Source of the DNA: Bacteroidales bacterium
GTDB lineage: Bacteria > Bacteroidota > Bacteroidia > Bacteroidales > Muribaculaceae
Assembly (NCBI GenBank): GCA_004554255.1
Contig: SFNC01000003.1
Coordinates: 1-46,940, forward strand
Direction: 5' to 3'
DNA length: 46,940 bases
This document shows positions 46,768 through 46,940 of the stretch, piece after piece; within the stretch, counting starts at the first letter, position 1, and each line of letters starts with the position of its first letter. The translations under genes were made by a program, and so were the position numbers. Under the pieces are notes generated by a model. It made no database searches and was not told where the DNA came from. It saw nothing but the letters and a program-made list of their open reading frames with translations.

Positions 46768-46940
46768 TCAGAAGTCCGAGAACAGCCTGGGTTTTATCAC
46801 TATGCCCACACGCAACTGGGAATGGAATTTGTTGTATTCCAGCATGCCTTCGCCATATCCGTTGTAATACTGCATGAACAGGAACTGATTGTCCCTGCGC
46901 CACAGCCGGTAGGACAGTTCGACTATGGTGTTGTAATTCA
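46768..46940 (-). CDS. Outer-membrane phospholipase A, C-terminal fragment (cut by window edge)
   Basis: Translated by hand, the last 57 residues read NYNTIVELSYRLWRR, then DNQFLFMQYYNGYGEGMLEYN, then SQLRVGIVIKPRLFSDF and stop. The YNGYGEGMLEYN pattern matches the calcium-site and last-strand region of OmpLA (pldA) barrels, as does the aromatic end near the C-terminus. The catalytic His and Ser lie outside the window. It appears first in an operon with tsaE and birA. Confidence 0.75.
   Translation of the reverse strand, partial: NYNTIVELSYRLWRRDNQFLFMQYYNGYGEGMLEYNKFHSQLRVGIVIKPRLFSDF

Overview
The window looks like chromosomal DNA of a member of the Bacteroidales, most likely a Muribaculaceae-type gut bacterium. 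The pointers are Bacteroidetes-specific families (DUF4252, DUF1460, PepSY-like, DUF4190-like, Ig-fold lipoproteins), -7 elements of the form TAnnTTTG, little or no Shine-Dalgarno, a str-S10-spc-alpha ribosomal super-operon without tuf, and cysteine-free L36 and S14. The family-level placement is inference. No rRNA, tRNA, CRISPR array, insertion sequence or phage gene was recognised.

Layout. 1-1250: a secreted DUF1460 cysteine amidase-like gene on +, closed by an 18-bp-stem bidirectional terminator. 1260-4714 (-): a two-gene glycoside hydrolase operon, first a multidomain GH43 with an intact catalytic triad, then a small GH43 homologue that has lost every catalytic residue. 4846-6743 (-): an ECF sigma factor, a membrane anti-sigma-like protein and a DUF4252 lipoprotein. 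6886-8181 (-): enolase with its own promoter and terminator.

8412-27552 (-): 33 translation genes running rpsL-rpsG-fusA-rpsJ, S10 cluster, spc cluster, secY-map-infA-rpmJ, then rpsM-rpsK-rpsD-rpoA-rplQ. A promoter matching the Bacteroides consensus (TTTG-N20-TAATTTTG) precedes rpsL. Genes are usually 0-70 nt apart, but four gaps stand out: rpsL-rpsG 258 nt, rpsJ-rplC 138 nt, rpsN-rpsH 518 nt and rpsK-rpsD 331 nt. Three of them hold clear inverted repeats and one holds an internal -7 element, so they are candidate regulatory leaders.

27806-32446 (-): a possible operon of polyprenyl diphosphate synthase, 6-phosphofructokinase, a YeiH-type transporter, NfeD and an SPFH/stomatin protein. 32587-37410 (+): DNA polymerase I, whose proofreading domain lacks its catalytic residues, then an Ig-fold lipoprotein. 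37518-37772 (-): a small membrane protein. 38001-44838 (-): a tripartite RND efflux operon (adaptor, pump, outer-membrane channel) ending in an LpxA-like acyltransferase; the pump has about 85 extra residues with two added hydrophobic segments. 45104-45544 (+): a PepSY-like periplasmic protein. 45559-46940 (-): birA, tsaE and the 3' end of an outer-membrane phospholipase A.

No clearly new multi-gene system is evident. The observations most worth following are the dead GH43 partner, the proofreading-dead PolA, the RND-LpxA operon with an enlarged pump, and the structured gaps in the ribosomal operon.
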